64,000 bases of DNA from Utricularia gibba (Eukaryota > Streptophyta > Magnoliopsida > Lamiales > Lentibulariaceae), in NCBI GenBank assembly GCA_002189035.1, contig NEEC01000018.1, positions 1,426,001-1,490,000 of the forward strand. Reading direction: 5' to 3'. The translations under genes and the position numbers were made by a program. Below, one piece after another: positions 1-12,012 of this stretch. The notes below the pieces were generated by a model. It did no database searches. It worked only from the letters and a program-made list of their open reading frames with translations, and had not been told where the DNA came from. The number at the start of each line of letters is the position of its first letter. Positions within the stretch are counted from its first letter, which is position 1.

Positions 1-1565
1 CACCCCTCAACTTTAACATATTTGTAAAAACACCACCCTAGAAAAACAAATGCCACCCCATTTGAAATTTAGGGTTTTCAATCTATTTTTAAATAAATTG
101 ATTTCGATCAAAATTTGAACTTTTTTCGATTTATTTAGAGGATTTTTACACATCATTTCATTGTTTACATTATCGAAATTTACTGTAAACTTAATTATCT
201 CCTCGAAATTTTAGTTTTTCAATTCAATCCGAAATCCGAAATTCGAACTTGTAGATTGATGCACATAATCTTAGAAACCTTAGGCTACAACGATCATTTG
301 AGTAGCCATGCTTCCTTGACCGAGGCCCTTCATGATATCATATATAAAATTAGAATTTGCTTTTTTCCCCCACATTGATGAAAAAATATATATACTTATT
401 TGCAATATAGTCCCTAGGTACTTCTCAATTACTACACTAGGGTCATTGGTCTTCGTCCACGAGTAGCTCTATCCATTTTAATCATCTACGTCCATCGGGG
501 TCTCCTATGTCACAAATTAAGGGCACGAGCGATCCATCAAAATAGTTTGATGACAATCGAGGGGTTCGAGAATAAAAAACTATATTAGAATAAACAATTC
601 TATATTGAAATTTAAAAGTAAAATAATTAAGTATATAAAAAATTAAAAATATATAATAATCGATTGAAATTAATCTTTTTTAATACTTGATGTGTGTAAG
701 CTTGATAAGTTGTTCAACGCCTTTAACTTCCGGTGATACTCAATTGGACCGGCGGTTGGTAGCTGGCGGTTTGAGTAAATGGATAGCATGTCTATTTATA
801 TTGATAATATTAATAATGTCACAAGTCGACTTTATTGTCGTTTTGAACATCTAATTTTTTTTCACGGTTTAACATTTTGAGAAAAAAATAGTAAAAAGTT
901 TATGTATTCATTATATTTAATTCTCTGCACTCTCTTTCTCATAGGATTTGGGTAGGATCTACATTCTAAACTCTAAAAGAGTAGACTATGGGGGCGCAAT
1001 GACGAGCCGGCCCATATTTTGGCCCATCTACGCAACTAAATTCTGGCCCACAAGCCACTTCCGTAATTTCAAAATTAATCATTCAAGAGAGATTTTAATC
1101 AAAATAATGAGAATTAATGTATATTCAAAAAATTAAAAAAATAATTTTTATAGAAAAACACACATTTATCCATATTAGCAATAATAATATTTTATAAATT
1201 TTATAAAATAAAAATTACATTTTCTAAATTATCCATAGTATATAAATCTATAAATTCCATATTACTTCAAACATTGAAATATATTTATATTAATATTTAA
1301 TTATAATTTATTTGAATTGTGTTAGTTATTGTATTTATTTATTAAACATACGTATATAATTATAAATTCATATTATACAATTAATTCTCAAAAATTAATT
1401 TTCATATAAATTATATTTTAAGATAAAGAGAGGTAATCTTTGATCTTTATGTTGATTTGTAGTAGCCGGCGCGTAGCGTGCACATGATTGGTCGGTGAGC
1501 TTATTTATGGCGGATGGTGTCCGAGAAGTGACACTCCGGTGCTTTTCTTGGAGCCGTGTACGGTG
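1..1565. other. AT-rich intergenic region and 5' flank
   Basis: No open reading frame with recognisable protein similarity is visible. The stretch is AT-rich with many homopolymer A/T runs. A short segment near 640-690 resembles segments near 11530 and 16180, suggesting a dispersed degenerate repeat. The last 120 bases are the likely promoter and 5' UTR of the membrane-protein gene that starts at 1566. Confidence 0.6.
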
Positions 1566-3535
1566 ATGGCAGAGGACACGACTTCACCGTCCTACTGGTT
1601 GAACTGGCGATTCTTGCTTTGCGCGATATGGGTTTTGTTGGCGGTGGCCGCATCCTTATTCATTATATGGAGAAGCGAGCGGAGGGGAAAAACCAGAAGC
1701 TGCGGGAACGGGAATCAGCCGTTGCTATGGGTATTGTATGAGGGCGAAACTTGGGGAACTTGTCTCAGATCAGTTCATCCAATTTGGCTTCTTGTATACC
1801 GTTTTCTTGCTTTCTGCCTCTCCTTAGCTCTTGTTGCTGCTGATATTGCTGCACACGGTCTCCGTGTATTCTATTTTTACACGGAGTAAGTTTATTAGAT
1901 TTTCATCTGGTTTAAATTTTCTCTTTTGTTGTGTTTTGCCTGGTCAATAAGAGATTTTTAGCCTTCATGTATGTTTTGTTGTGGAGCAGGTGGACTTTTA
2001 CTCTGGTTGCTGTCTATTTTGGGGTAAGTTCCTCATTCTCTTGTTGAAAATCATAATTCCACACCGAAAAATGGTACCATTTTGTTTAAGGCTGAGTGAT
2101 TTTGGTGACTCTTTTCTGTACGATGTGGTGGTCTTTCCCCATGCTACTATTTCAATGGATAAGCTTGTCATTGCTTTATGGTGCTTGTTAGAATTATTGA
2201 AGTCAGTATCCGTATACTGCTTATACTGTTTCAACTTTTTTCCAGGTGTGCTTGATGTTGCTTAGTTTACAGTAGATTTTTATATCACCATCTTTTCCTG
2301 CAAAAATACTTGCTGATTCATTTCTGCTACGTTTGCTTTATGTAGCTAGGATCTGCTGTGTCCATTTATGGGTGTCTCCTATTTAACCGGAAGAAAGCAC
2401 ATTCAGAAGCATCTCAACATGCCAATGCAGATTTGGAGGGGAATCCTCACCTAGCAGAGAGAAATGGTGAAAACGGTGGAGCACTGGAGAAGAAGTGCAC
2501 CAGTCGAAAATATGCATCAGGATGGGAATTTGCCTTGCAAATAATTTTCCAGGTAAAAAAGCATCATCTGTTCCGCATCAACTACAAGTGCAGAAGCCAA
2601 GTGTTTAAGCAGCTGTGTATCCTGAGTTCCATACAAAGCACTAACTTTATGGCCTTGTATCATCTTTTTTCACTGTGAGATTGACTAAAGCAACCTAATG
2701 CGCATTTCTCTGAAGAGAAACTGCCTCCTTTCCACTGTATTCATGTAATATCCTCATTTGCGTTGCAGATAACTGCTGGGGCTGTTGCACTCACCGATAC
2801 TGTTTTCTGGCTCGTATTGTTCCCATTTTTCATGCGAAACCGTACATTGAACTGGGTAAGTTTCAAATACCCTATCCAATCCGTAGCTCTACTTCCTTTT
2901 ACTGATCATGTAATGCTGTTTTTCACCTCAGCTGGAGGTTTCAATGCACTCCATTAACGCTGTCTTCATCCTTGGAGAAATCATCTTAAACAAACTGGTA
3001 TCTATCTCTTTCCTCCCCTCTACTCTTCCCCATTTCCTGGTTCATCTCCACCTGAATTCTCCATTCCTTTCAGCACTTCCCCTTCTTCCGAATCGCCTAC
3101 TTCGCCCTCTGGACGACCACCTTCGTCGTTTTCCAGTGGATCCTGCACGCTTTCTCATCAACAAGGTACATAATCTCCCCCAGCCATCCATCAGTTCTTG
3201 CTGCTCAACTGTTTCATTAATCTGGCTGTGTCACAGATGGCCTTATCCTTTTCTGAGCTTGGCATCCCCATTTGCTCCATTATGGTACTCCTCTCTTCCT
3301 CATGGAACTTCAAGAACTATTCCACATGATCATCCCATCACCCCGGATGCTCGAAATCACTTGTTATATACTGCGATTATGCGCATTTGATTAAAATCGT
3401 TTATTTTCGTTTTGTTGCAGGTATTTGGCTGTGGGAGCACTTCTCGTTCCATGTTTCGCAGTCGTATGGTTGATCTTCAAGGTAAAGAAATCTTGCTTGC
3501 GCAAGTACTTGAGAGAATCAAATGAGGAACAATGA
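1566..3535 (+). CDS. Rolling-stone-like multi-pass membrane protein
   Basis: This eight-exon gene has exons at 1566-1885, 1990-2023, 2346-2552, 2769-2855, 2932-2997, 3074-3165, 3237-3284 and 3421-3535. All introns are GT-AG, and the exons sum to 969 nt, giving 322 aa. The product has about six or seven hydrophobic segments. A first helix follows SPSYWLNWRF, others come from the exons reading DTVFWLVLFPFF and LHAFSSTRWPYPF, and the tail is basic and acidic (KKSCLRKYLRESNEEQ). A hydrophilic loop of about 50 residues lies between helices three and four. It resembles the plant family around Arabidopsis At1g10660/At5g62960, distantly related to animal Rolling stone; the biochemical role of this family is unknown. 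The family assignment is from memory of motifs. The ATG at 1566 is in a longer open frame but is the first one followed by a plausible N-terminus. Confidence 0.82.
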
Positions 3536-3930
3536 GCAAATCTAGTTCTGATATTTTAAAGTCGTTATGGACGTTTGGAAAAATATAATAAAAAAATATT
3601 TAATATATTATAAAAATGATTTAATTCAAATTTATTTTTTGTATTCGGATTTGTGATATAATTTATTTGAATAAAATATTTATAATATTAAAAAAATAGA
3701 TATTACATAATCAACATGTGAGAGTGCATAAGATGCCCTAATTTTCATGATTAATTGAATGATATGTCGCAATTTGGACAATGATGTGACTAATTTATCA
3801 GCTATAAAATAGATATTTTAATCATAAATTAATCATTCCGTCGTCGCTTCCTCAGTCGTGATCTGCCGGCTGGTCTGGTGCCACCTCATCATCCTTGCCG
3901 CTGTCTTCGCCGCCGCAGTTGCCTTGTTCC
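3536..3930. other. Intergenic spacer
   Basis: This short AT-rich spacer separates two head-to-tail plus-strand genes. It holds the 3' UTR of the membrane protein and the promoter and 5' UTR of the F-box gene. No other element is visible. Confidence 0.5.
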
Positions 3931-5656
3931 ATGAAGCAGAGGACTTGGCCGAGGAAATCGGGTGGAGGACACTTCAAATCTTTCCCCTATGTCATAGCAT
4001 CCGATGGATCATCGACATTCGCGAATCCCGCGAAAGCCCATTTCTCATTCTGCAATTCCACTCCCAAGGTGTCATCTTCTCCATCCCTATCGCCGATGCC
4101 CGATTATTCGGGAATCCCCTTTGACGTTCTCAGGAGAATTGCGGCGACTTTCACGCTGCCCACTTTGAGGGCGGCTTCGCTGGTTTGCAAGACGTGGAGG
4201 GACGCGCTGAGGCCGCTGCGAGAAGCGATGCTGTTCTTGAAGTGGGGTAAGAGGTATAAGCATGGCCGCGGTGGGGTGAAAGCTGATCTGAACAAGGCCT
4301 TGGATTCCTTCTTGAAAGGAGCGCTGCGTGGGTCTACTCTCGCAATGGTTGACGCCGGTTTGATATACTGGGAGATGGGTAACAAGGAGGAGGGAATTTA
4401 TTGGTATCGGAGAGCTGCCGATCTCGGTGACCGCGCGGGTCAATGTAATTTGGCTATTGCTTACCTGCGAGGTAATCTCTTCACTACACATTATTGAGAT
4501 TTTTAGAGTTATAGTTTTGGAATTGAGACCTCACGGATGGAAGACACAACTGAGCTTGTTGCATAGCTGCTGTGTTTTGGCTTGGCTTTCATGTTCTGGC
4601 TACTGGGTAAGCTATTGAACCAGATAACAAACATTTTGTGCGGAAGATGCCCCATAGAAGTGTTGTCTTGCAAGTCGTAACTTATGTAGGAAGATGTAAT
4701 GTGAACTATCTTATCAACTGCATAATGTGGCTCCATTCTCTTGTGCAGATAATCCTCCAAAAACAAAAGAGGCAATCCCTTTATTGTATGAGGCTTCATT
4801 AGGTGGTTATGTTCGTGCACAATACCAACTTGCTCTTTGCTTGCACCAAGGTCGAGGGACGACACAATCACTCCAAGAAGCGGTGTGTCTAGTTTTCTTC
4901 ACTGGGTCATATGTGAATTTTGTTCTGATCTTTCAGATACATGCTAATCTCTTTACTCATTCTTATGGCTTCCTTCCATGTCCATTTGCTGATATCTGCC
5001 ACTTTGGTCATAAAAGGACTTGTGTTATGTTAGAACAAGCAAATGTTTTTGAAAATGGTAGTACTTTATACAGAACGAGAACAATGCTTCACTTCGCGAT
5101 GTGACATGGTCTCAATTTTGGAAGAAGTGGGCGTGTTTTACCATGGCAATTGACTTCATAATTTTTTTTTTGTTTTTTTTTACAGGCTCGATGGTATCTC
5201 AGAGCTGCTGAAGGAGGATATGTACGAGCGATGTATAATACATCTCTTTGCTTTCTGACCGGGGAAGGTGCTGTGCAGTGTCATAAAATGGCAAGAAAAT
5301 GGATGAAGAAAGCAGCTGATCATGGACATAGCAAGGCTCAATTCGAGCATGGCCTGAGCCTCTTCGCCGTACGTACTATATTTTCTGAAACAGCTGCATA
5401 CACACACACGCCTTTATTTTCAAAGTGATGCAGAGCCATGTCAATATAAACGTGATTGGTATTTGAGTATTGATGGAGAAAGTTATCCCCTGAACAGGAA
5501 GGAAATATGATGGAGGCTGCGGTGTATCTGGAACTAGCCACCCGTGCCGGTGAACAAGCGGCAGGCCATGTGAAAAATGTCATTCTTCAGCAACTCTCTG
5601 TGCCCTCTCGTGAGCGAGCTATGATGCTTGCCGATACATGGCGTGCTAGCCACTAG
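3931..5656 (+). CDS. F-box protein with Sel1-like repeats (At1g70590-like)
   Basis: Four exons (3931-4471, 4749-4882, 5186-5368, 5498-5656) sum to 1017 nt, giving 338 aa. Residues about 48-95 form an F-box (IPFDVLRRIAATF, ASLVCKTWRDALRPLRE), expected to bind SKP1 in an SCF ubiquitin ligase. It is followed by tandem Sel1/TPR-like helical repeats with the motifs AMVDAGLIYWEMG, GQCNLAIAYL, AQYQLALCLHQGRG, AMYNTSLCFLTGEG and AQFEHGLSLF. These repeats usually form a substrate- or partner-binding solenoid. The start MKQRTWP matches what I recall of the Arabidopsis F-box protein At1g70590. An in-frame upstream ATG at 3895 would add 12 residues. Targets are unknown. Confidence 0.88.
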
Positions 5657-5992
5657 AGCTGGGACACGGAACTCATTTTCAGGGTATCCAATAATTGCAG
5701 AAATGTACAACTTAGAAACTTGTTTCTTGAGTGGCCCGGTTTGTTGTAGGTTTCGGTGAAAAAGATTCCATTTGCTTGTCCAGAGCCTCTAACATTCATT
5801 TGCTGATGGTCTACCATGTGGATGTGCAGTCAGTCCCACATAGAGCTGCTTTCTAGCTATGCTTTTGTGTATAAGAATTTGCTTGCAGTTTGTATAGGAC
5901 TTGATGCTTCCTGTTTTCTCTTATTGGAATGAATAACAAGCAAACTGGTGTAATAATGGTTGCAGCCACCAAATGTGCATGTGGGCGATAAG
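5657..5992. other. Convergent 3' intergenic region
   Basis: This stretch lies between the converging F-box and armadillo genes and should contain both 3' UTRs. No further feature was seen. Confidence 0.5.
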
Positions 5993-7900
5993 CTAATATG
6001 ACTTCTGTGTAAGCAAACCAGAGTGAGACTGATGAAACACACTGAGATGGTAAATTGCTTGATGTATCAGCTCCTTGAGCTCTGGATATTGTGCGATGAA
6101 GGCACGGTCCACCCCCTCAAGGGCATTCAGAACGCCGGCTCGCTCCAAATCCTGGCTTTTTCCGGCATTGATGGCAAGATAACATATGAGTTTCAATCCC
6201 TGCAACTGTGCCTTCTCGTTCATCGTCAACAGCTTCATCAATGGAGGAACACCTCCCAGTTCAATGATACTCTTGCTATGCTCCACACGCAAATAGTTGT
6301 CCGGGTTAGCAAATTTACCGAGCGAAGTAGCGATTTCTGTAGCTACTTCTACATTCTTGTGATTGAGCTGTTTCAGTAATGAACTGATAAACCTCGTCTC
6401 CCTCTCTGGGAATGTCCGAGCTAACGACCCGATTGCTCGGATAGCTGCTATCTGCAACCTGGGATCGTCGCATTCTTTGATGATTCTAAGCAGCTGGTTC
6501 ACAACAGCCTTTGCTGCCGGAGAGTTCGTCTTGAATGTGGACCGCCGTAGATCAGCATTATATTCAGCTGCCGCAGTTATCTCCATTATTGCCATCAAGC
6601 AGTTTCTCAGGAGTTCACCTTGTTCTGTCTCCACAAGCTTAGCTAAACAGAGCAAACCCTTGGTTTCTGTGATCCTTCTACTGTTTCCTACACTGCCTTT
6701 GGCAAGCATCCATAATGCCTCAGCACAGTTAACCTTGAGCGCATGTTTTACCTCTGGTGTCTCGTTCTCCCTCTCCTTCCGGTAACTACCACTACTCTTG
6801 CTGCTTCCATCTGAGAAATGCATCGACAACGAAGTTCCGAAACCGGGCTTCTTTGAGTTCTTCTTATCCATCTCCTTGTGGCTCTGCACATCCTTGTTGA
6901 TCTGCACAATGGAATGGATGCTTTGCTTCCCATCTTTGTGCACATCCATGGGCAGATCAAATGACAACAGAGTGACTAGTGGTCTGATCACATTCTCCCT
7001 AGCAAAATCCTCTCGTGCAACAGAACATATTCTAGCCATCTTAGCCACGAAATGAGCTACCTTGATCTGAACTTTCATGGCGGAATCCCTCAAAACATTA
7101 ACAATGATAGGAATCCCTGAACCAGATATGATTGCTCCAATCCTTTCTTGATCATTAGCTAAATTTGAAAGTGCAGATGCAGCAGCTGTTTGCCCTTCAA
7201 CAGATGCACTGTCCTTCAATAGCTTCAACAATGGCGGAATACCACCTTCATCGACTATAATTTGCTTGTTCCTGTCATTGTCATTAGCCAAAGAAGCTAG
7301 CTTATCAGCAGCTTCAGTCTTAACGTGCAATTGACCCATGTGCAACGAAGCAATAAAAGACCAAACCCAAGAAAGTATAGGATCGGTGCTGGCAATCGGC
7401 GGTAAAGTGAGATCAATACCTCCATCAGAGCCACCAGAATCAAAAACACTCATTACCCATTTCATATCAGCAACAGAGGAATCAAGAAGCAAACGCAGTT
7501 TCCTAAAATCAGTGGTGGTAACAATCGTCACAACCCGGAGGAAGATTCCACGCCGCCTGCACTTCTTGATCAAAATCAAGGCCTTTTCCAGATTCTTCGA
7601 AACTTCAGTCACAATTCGACGTAGTGGGCGGTCGTAGAAACTGGCTCCGGAAGTAGGGCTCGTCGCCAACCGTACGGCGGAGCGCAGCATCTGACCAATG
7701 CGCTCTACTTGCTTACCAACCTCAGAACACTCCGATTTGAAGGAATCGACCTCATTCACCGCTGCCGAAACCTGATCGGCCAAAAGTATCGGAAACGACA
7801 GAACCTCATCGATTCGCTTCTCCTGCTCCACGATCGCTGCCTGCTTCTGGGGTTGAGGCTTTGGGGAAACTGAAGCCGTCGGAGTTTGCTTCGCCATCAT
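5993..7900 (-). CDS. ARO4: ARMADILLO REPEAT ONLY protein, ARO4-like
   Basis: This intronless gene encodes about 635 aa. The N-terminal helical domain (PILLADQVSAAVNEVDSFK, YDRPLRRIVTEVSKNLEKAL, FRKLRLLLDSSVADMKWVM) is the DUF7792-type region of ARO proteins. Armadillo repeats follow (DKLASLANDNDRNKQIIVDE, SALSNLANDQERIGAIISG, NCAEALWMLAKGSVGNSRRI, TNSPAAKAVVNQLLRIIKEC). A lysine/serine-rich linker at about residues 330-400 separates the two blocks. From memory it is closest to Arabidopsis ARO4. ARO proteins act in polarised tip growth, signalling and the cytoskeleton, and lack F-box and U-box domains, as here. The start is set at the tandem ATGs at 7900/7897 (MMAKQTP), because ARO N-termini begin close to this point. 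An ATG at 7972 in the same frame would add 24 residues with no resemblance to the family. Confidence 0.87.
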   Translation of the reverse strand: MMAKQTPTASVSPKPQPQKQAAIVEQEKRIDEVLSFPILLADQVSAAVNEVDSFKSECSEVGKQVERIGQMLRSAVRLATSPTSGASFYDRPLRRIVTEVSKNLEKALILIKKCRRRGIFLRVVTIVTTTDFRKLRLLLDSSVADMKWVMSVFDSGGSDGGIDLTLPPIASTDPILSWVWSFIASLHMGQLHVKTEAADKLASLANDNDRNKQIIVDEGGIPPLLKLLKDSASVEGQTAAASALSNLANDQERIGAIISGSGIPIIVNVLRDSAMKVQIKVAHFVAKMARICSVAREDFARENVIRPLVTLLSFDLPMDVHKDGKQSIHSIVQINKDVQSHKEMDKKNSKKPGFGTSLSMHFSDGSSKSSGSYRKERENETPEVKHALKVNCAEALWMLAKGSVGNSRRITETKGLLCLAKLVETEQGELLRNCLMAIMEITAAAEYNADLRRSTFKTNSPAAKAVVNQLLRIIKECDDPRLQIAAIRAIGSLARTFPERETRFISSLLKQLNHKNVEVATEIATSLGKFANPDNYLRVEHSKSIIELGGVPPLMKLLTMNEKAQLQGLKLICYLAINAGKSQDLERAGVLNALEGVDRAFIAQYPELKELIHQAIYHLSVFHQSHSGLLTQKSY

Positions 7901-9029
7901 CACACCGTGCGGCTCAAAACCCAAAGTCGTCGAAGAGGGGAAACTTATTCTTCCACAGAAAATGACGATCATTCACACTGCAAGTCCCCCCCCCCCTTCT
8001 TCTTATTCGCGTCATCCCTCTGGCTGCCTCGTCTACGAACTATGGAGTTAAAGTTTGGTCATTTCTCGAAATTCGCCATGGATGAAATTTCTCTAACATC
8101 AATGATTCAATTTGTAAGAGAAAGACCCGAAGTCAAGTCCTGTTTATTCAATTTTATCATTGATTAGATTGATTAAATTAGTGTTATTTAATTGGCTAAT
8201 TAATTCATTGATATATTATTTTATGTTTAATCAATTTTCCAAATTTAATCCCATAGAGAAAATTGACCAAATAACACATTATATTTCAAAATATTTTTAA
8301 TAAAATAATCTGTTTCCTAATTTTTCAAGAATCAATTTTCAAAAATAATTTTAAATAAGTAGAGTTAAATCTCTATAATTTCTTATTTTAAGAAGAACTT
8401 CTAGGTTTTTATTAATTTTAGAGGAAAAATCATTTGTGTTTTATAGTAAATTTAATTTCTAAATGAATTTTCATAAAATAAAAACTATTTCAAATAGATG
8501 AGTAGATTTAAGTGGATTGATGGGTTTTGAATTTGTGTTCTATGTTTTACACGTAAATTTGTGTTTATGTATTTTATTATTTTTATGTATTGATTTATTA
8601 TAATTCTTTGGATATGATAAACTTGACTGTTGTGTTTTAAAAAGATTTCTTTAATTTGAGGATAAGAACAATAAATTATAAATTTTCTTTTAAAATCTTT
8701 CAAATATATTGAACCACTGATTTTCGAGTTCAACTTTTAAATTTTGTAATGACTGAGAGCAGAGTTGGAATTTTGATGATTTTTTTTGTTGGAGAAATCT
8801 CAGATCTTGATCCACACACAAAAAAAATTACTATTAAAAATCAAAATTGACAACAGAAGGTGAGCAGACAACATAGAGATGAACTCGTTTCTTGTCGAAA
8901 GCGAATCCACAATCACTGCTAAGATCACATCATTTAAGAGTCCGACACATTGAATGGTTTTGGGGGATCATGATGTTTTAAAATGATTCCCATGATAGAA
9001 CCCAAGTAGGATAAACTACTTTGTGTTCT
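7901..9029. other. AT-rich intergenic region
   Basis: This is the promoter side of the ARO4-like gene, with a C-rich run near 7987 and CT-rich 5' UTR-like sequence. It is followed by roughly 900 bases of AT-rich DNA with no supported gene. Confidence 0.55.
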
Positions 9030-9840
9030 CCTCCTGTGTTTTCCAGAAAACATGCTCGCTATACTCAAGGACTCACCAGTCATACCTGGAGCCAATGAGG
9101 GGGAGTTGGTGATCATCTCTTCTTGGGTGACGTTGATTTTGGGAGCTTGCTGTATGTGTATCTGACATTTGCCGCCTGGCGATGGAAGATGACACTGGGG
9201 TGCTTCTTTTCCATTTCTTGATATAGTTTGAGGCAGTCAGGATAGCGATTATTGGCCTCATAGGCCATAGCAAGCCATATTCTTATCTGAAACTCCATTT
9301 GATTTGGAAAGTACTGCATAAGAAGCGAAGCAAATGAGCAAAAACATCACATTGAAAAGGCTGAGCAAAGTTTATCAACTGCATTGGCTCTCACTTCAAG
9401 ATTATTCAGCAACCATGTGTGAAGGATAAGAAAAGTTATAGCATACAAGGAAATACGCTGATTCATGACACCAAGCCAAACCATTAATGCTTCTGATAAC
9501 AACGGAGTCATTACATTCCCACTTGTTTAACATGGACCGCTCATTTTTGAAGTGCCAAGAAACCTACCTCAAGCCCCATTTGTCCAACCTAAGCTTGAGG
9601 GGGAAGCCACGACTCTAGCACATGCAGATGGTGAATCCTCTAACGATTCAAAGGATATTGAAACACCTAAGCTTGGGATCTTGACTGCAACAAATGCAGA
9701 TTGTAAAAGTGAAGGGATATATGGATACCAACCTCACCACCAAATTTGTGGGCTGGAGAATGACAGTGAGAGCAGCTTCAACAATGTCAATTGCGCGTCC
9801 ACACATACCCTTCTCGTAGGCTTCTGCCTCTGAGCTGTTT
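9030..9840 (-). pseudogene. Decayed TPR-like chloroplast protein gene
   Basis: Reading the minus strand from 9840, the pieces line up in order with a plant plastid TPR-like family: AEAYEKGMCGRAIDIVEAAL (9840-9760), then after an AG acceptor near 9315 the block FQIRIWLAMAYEANNRYPDC and LYQEMEKKHPSVIFHRQAA. The continuation KINVTQEEM and PLIGSRYD is split over three frames between 9065 and 9140. At least three reading-frame breaks are visible: near 9752, near 9125-9130, and between the last two blocks. No intact start exon was found. I conclude this is a non-functional copy. The family identity is from remembered motifs; the gene name is not known to me. Confidence 0.62.
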
Positions 9841-12012
9841 TTCTTTCGTTTGGCTTCCTACCTTGTTACCCAAGGTAAGTTGCAAAAATAAGAGCTTGAA
9901 TCCCACTTGTAATTGTCATTTGAGTGAGACAACGATGTTGATGTCAGAAATTGACGCAGACAGAAAAAAATGACGCACCTTTTCGATCTCCTTCGTGATT
10001 CTCGCCTTCTGAAATCGACATTGCCGATCATTTTATACTGCAAGTCATAAACTTTTATTCTACAGTTCCCTCCTCTCTTCAATCTCCTTCACTCGTGGCC
10101 TCTTCTCCCCGAGCTCATCCTGAATCCCGTTACTCTCAATGTCGCTAGATGTCCCCCAATTCACTCGATTCTCCATCAATAGATTCGGCATCCGCTTGTC
10201 CAAGTGCCTCTATTCGTGTCCGCAAATGGCCGCAATTAAGGTGGAGATTCTTCGTAAAGAGGCTTTCACCCTACGTCGTACGGTATGCACCCGGTATCTC
10301 CTCCTGCGGTGAAGGAGATCGCGGCAAGATCCACTATCGAAGATATGCTTCCGGCGACAGACCCCATCGCGACGGCAGGATGGCCGTTCCGCAAAGCGAT
10401 CGAGAAAAAGATATCCGCATCTACAGAGGCAACATAGATTCACAGATCGTAGAGGAAAAAGGACGGTCCAGATTACGAGCAAAGTAACCAATTAGTTTAT
10501 GACACGTCGCTTTATTCCTTTGATGTGGAACATGGGCCTTAATTTGTGGCCCAACAAAAATACCCCACCGTACTTTCAAATTGCCCATATAAACGATGGG
10601 TCTTCTAAATAACTAGCCCACATTATGCCATCCAGTTCTCTTCAAATCTTTTTAATTGTGATTTATATTTTTTATATATTTAAATTTCATATATATATAT
10701 TTGTCTAATTTATTGGATACCTAATTTTCATATAGCATTAGAACATTTTACTTATATCATAGTTTGGATAGTCAATATGAATTTTGTGCTGATCTAAGAT
10801 TCAATTAAAAAAACAAATAGATGTATTGGATTTAAGTGATAAAGATTAAATTAATTTATAACTAGAGCATTATCTACGATTGTAAAAAAAAATATATCAT
10901 AATGGAACTAAAGTTATTGGACTTGCAAATTGGTATTAGAGCAAAAATAATCATATATTAGAAAAATAAATTGATGCGATCAAATATATAAAATATTATT
11001 AATTTAGGGTTTAGGGTAAATATATAATTGGTTAAATCTATACTTGTTGAGTGCGATTCATGTTTTTTACGTATTTGATATCCATACATGTATTTTTTTG
11101 ATCTATCGAATCATTAATTTCAATAATCACAATGAAAACAATAGGAGATCTCTAAGCTAATGAAGCTTCTAACACATCCACGAAATCCGCTTATCAGGAA
11201 CTTTTTTCAGATTTTTTAGGGTTTATCAGCAAGAAGTTGCTTTTAGAAGCAACGAGAACTGGCATGCAAAAAACTCCCAGAAGTTTCCCTATCATTGTTC
11301 TTGGTCTTGAACGATCTTCTTCTCTTCAAGCGACCTCAGCTCCCAAGGCATGAGACAGCTGCTCGACTGCCCAAGGTATCTATGATCGTGAAACCAATGG
11401 GAGAAGACTGCAATTACAAAACAGCATGGTTTCAAACTCGAATCTCATTCAGCTAGTTTATTAGAACACACAATACTGTATCAAAATATGAAATTGAAAA
11501 TAGTCAGTATGTAAGAAATTATAAATTACTATTAATCGATTGAATTTAATCTTTTCTAATATAATTTATGTTTTTTTTATGTACTAAAGTTTTATGTGTA
11601 CTCGTTCTATTCATATAATTATGAGTTTCAATACAGTGTTAGAAAAAGGCTGGCAAAGAACACCGGACATGCCTGCCAGTTAGGCTTCACCGGAAAAAGG
11701 GCCCTGCCCCGGAAAGCCTCCACCACAAACCCCACCAGAAGAGCGCCATTATCTCCTCCACATGGATGGATGCTAATGATCAGGAGTGACCCGACCCGCA
11801 TTACCGTTAACCAGGGCTAATCATTGCCCCGACAACCTGTCCTTTTCATTCTCCAAAGGAGAGGAACTCCGGCTAAGGTTCGTGTCCATCTCCTTACGTC
11901 ATTATTAATCGTCATTAATTGGGATCCTTCGTTGTCGTTGGTGGTTAATATAGTTGGAATGGGACCCACTCCAACGATATTAATTGATTGTTTTTTGATT
12001 AAAACTATGCAC
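9841..12012. other. Intergenic region with possible relics
   Basis: No intact gene is present. The stretch 10150-10490 is GC-richer. It contains a plus-strand run starting MAAIKVEILRKEAF at about 10229 and a frame-shifted continuation VKEIAARSTIEDMLPATDP, which looks like old coding sequence of unknown family. Several GGCCCA/TGGGCC-type motifs lie at 10524-10610. A tggtattagagc sequence at 10931 resembles the initiator-tRNA primer-binding site of plant LTR retrotransposons, but no retroelement genes or paired LTRs were recognised. The remainder is AT-rich. Confidence 0.4.
11520..11650. repeat. Degenerate dispersed repeat
   Basis: This AT-rich segment (taatcttttctaatataat, then a ttttatgt..attcat pattern) is similar in order to 16175-16270, and its first part to 645-680. 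The copies are diverged and short. They could be remnants of LTR ends, but there is no coding support. Confidence 0.3.

Noticed and set aside
7898-7972. Longer N-terminus for the ARO4-like protein starting at 7972
   Set aside because: The added 24 residues do not resemble ARO N-termini, and the tandem ATGs at 7900/7897 fit the family.
9552-9833. Open plus-strand frame of 93 codons
   Set aside because: It begins with GTG, not ATG, and overlaps the minus-strand TPR-like pseudogene, so it is most likely an antisense shadow.
10931-10942. tRNA-Met primer-binding-site-like tggtattagagc, suggesting an LTR retrotransposon
   Set aside because: No gag/pol sequence, no paired LTRs and no flanking duplication were found; the match is short in A/T-rich DNA.
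11003-11020. Two telomere-type repeats (TTTAGGG)
   Set aside because: Only two units; common as telo-box words in plant DNA and no evidence of an interstitial telomere.
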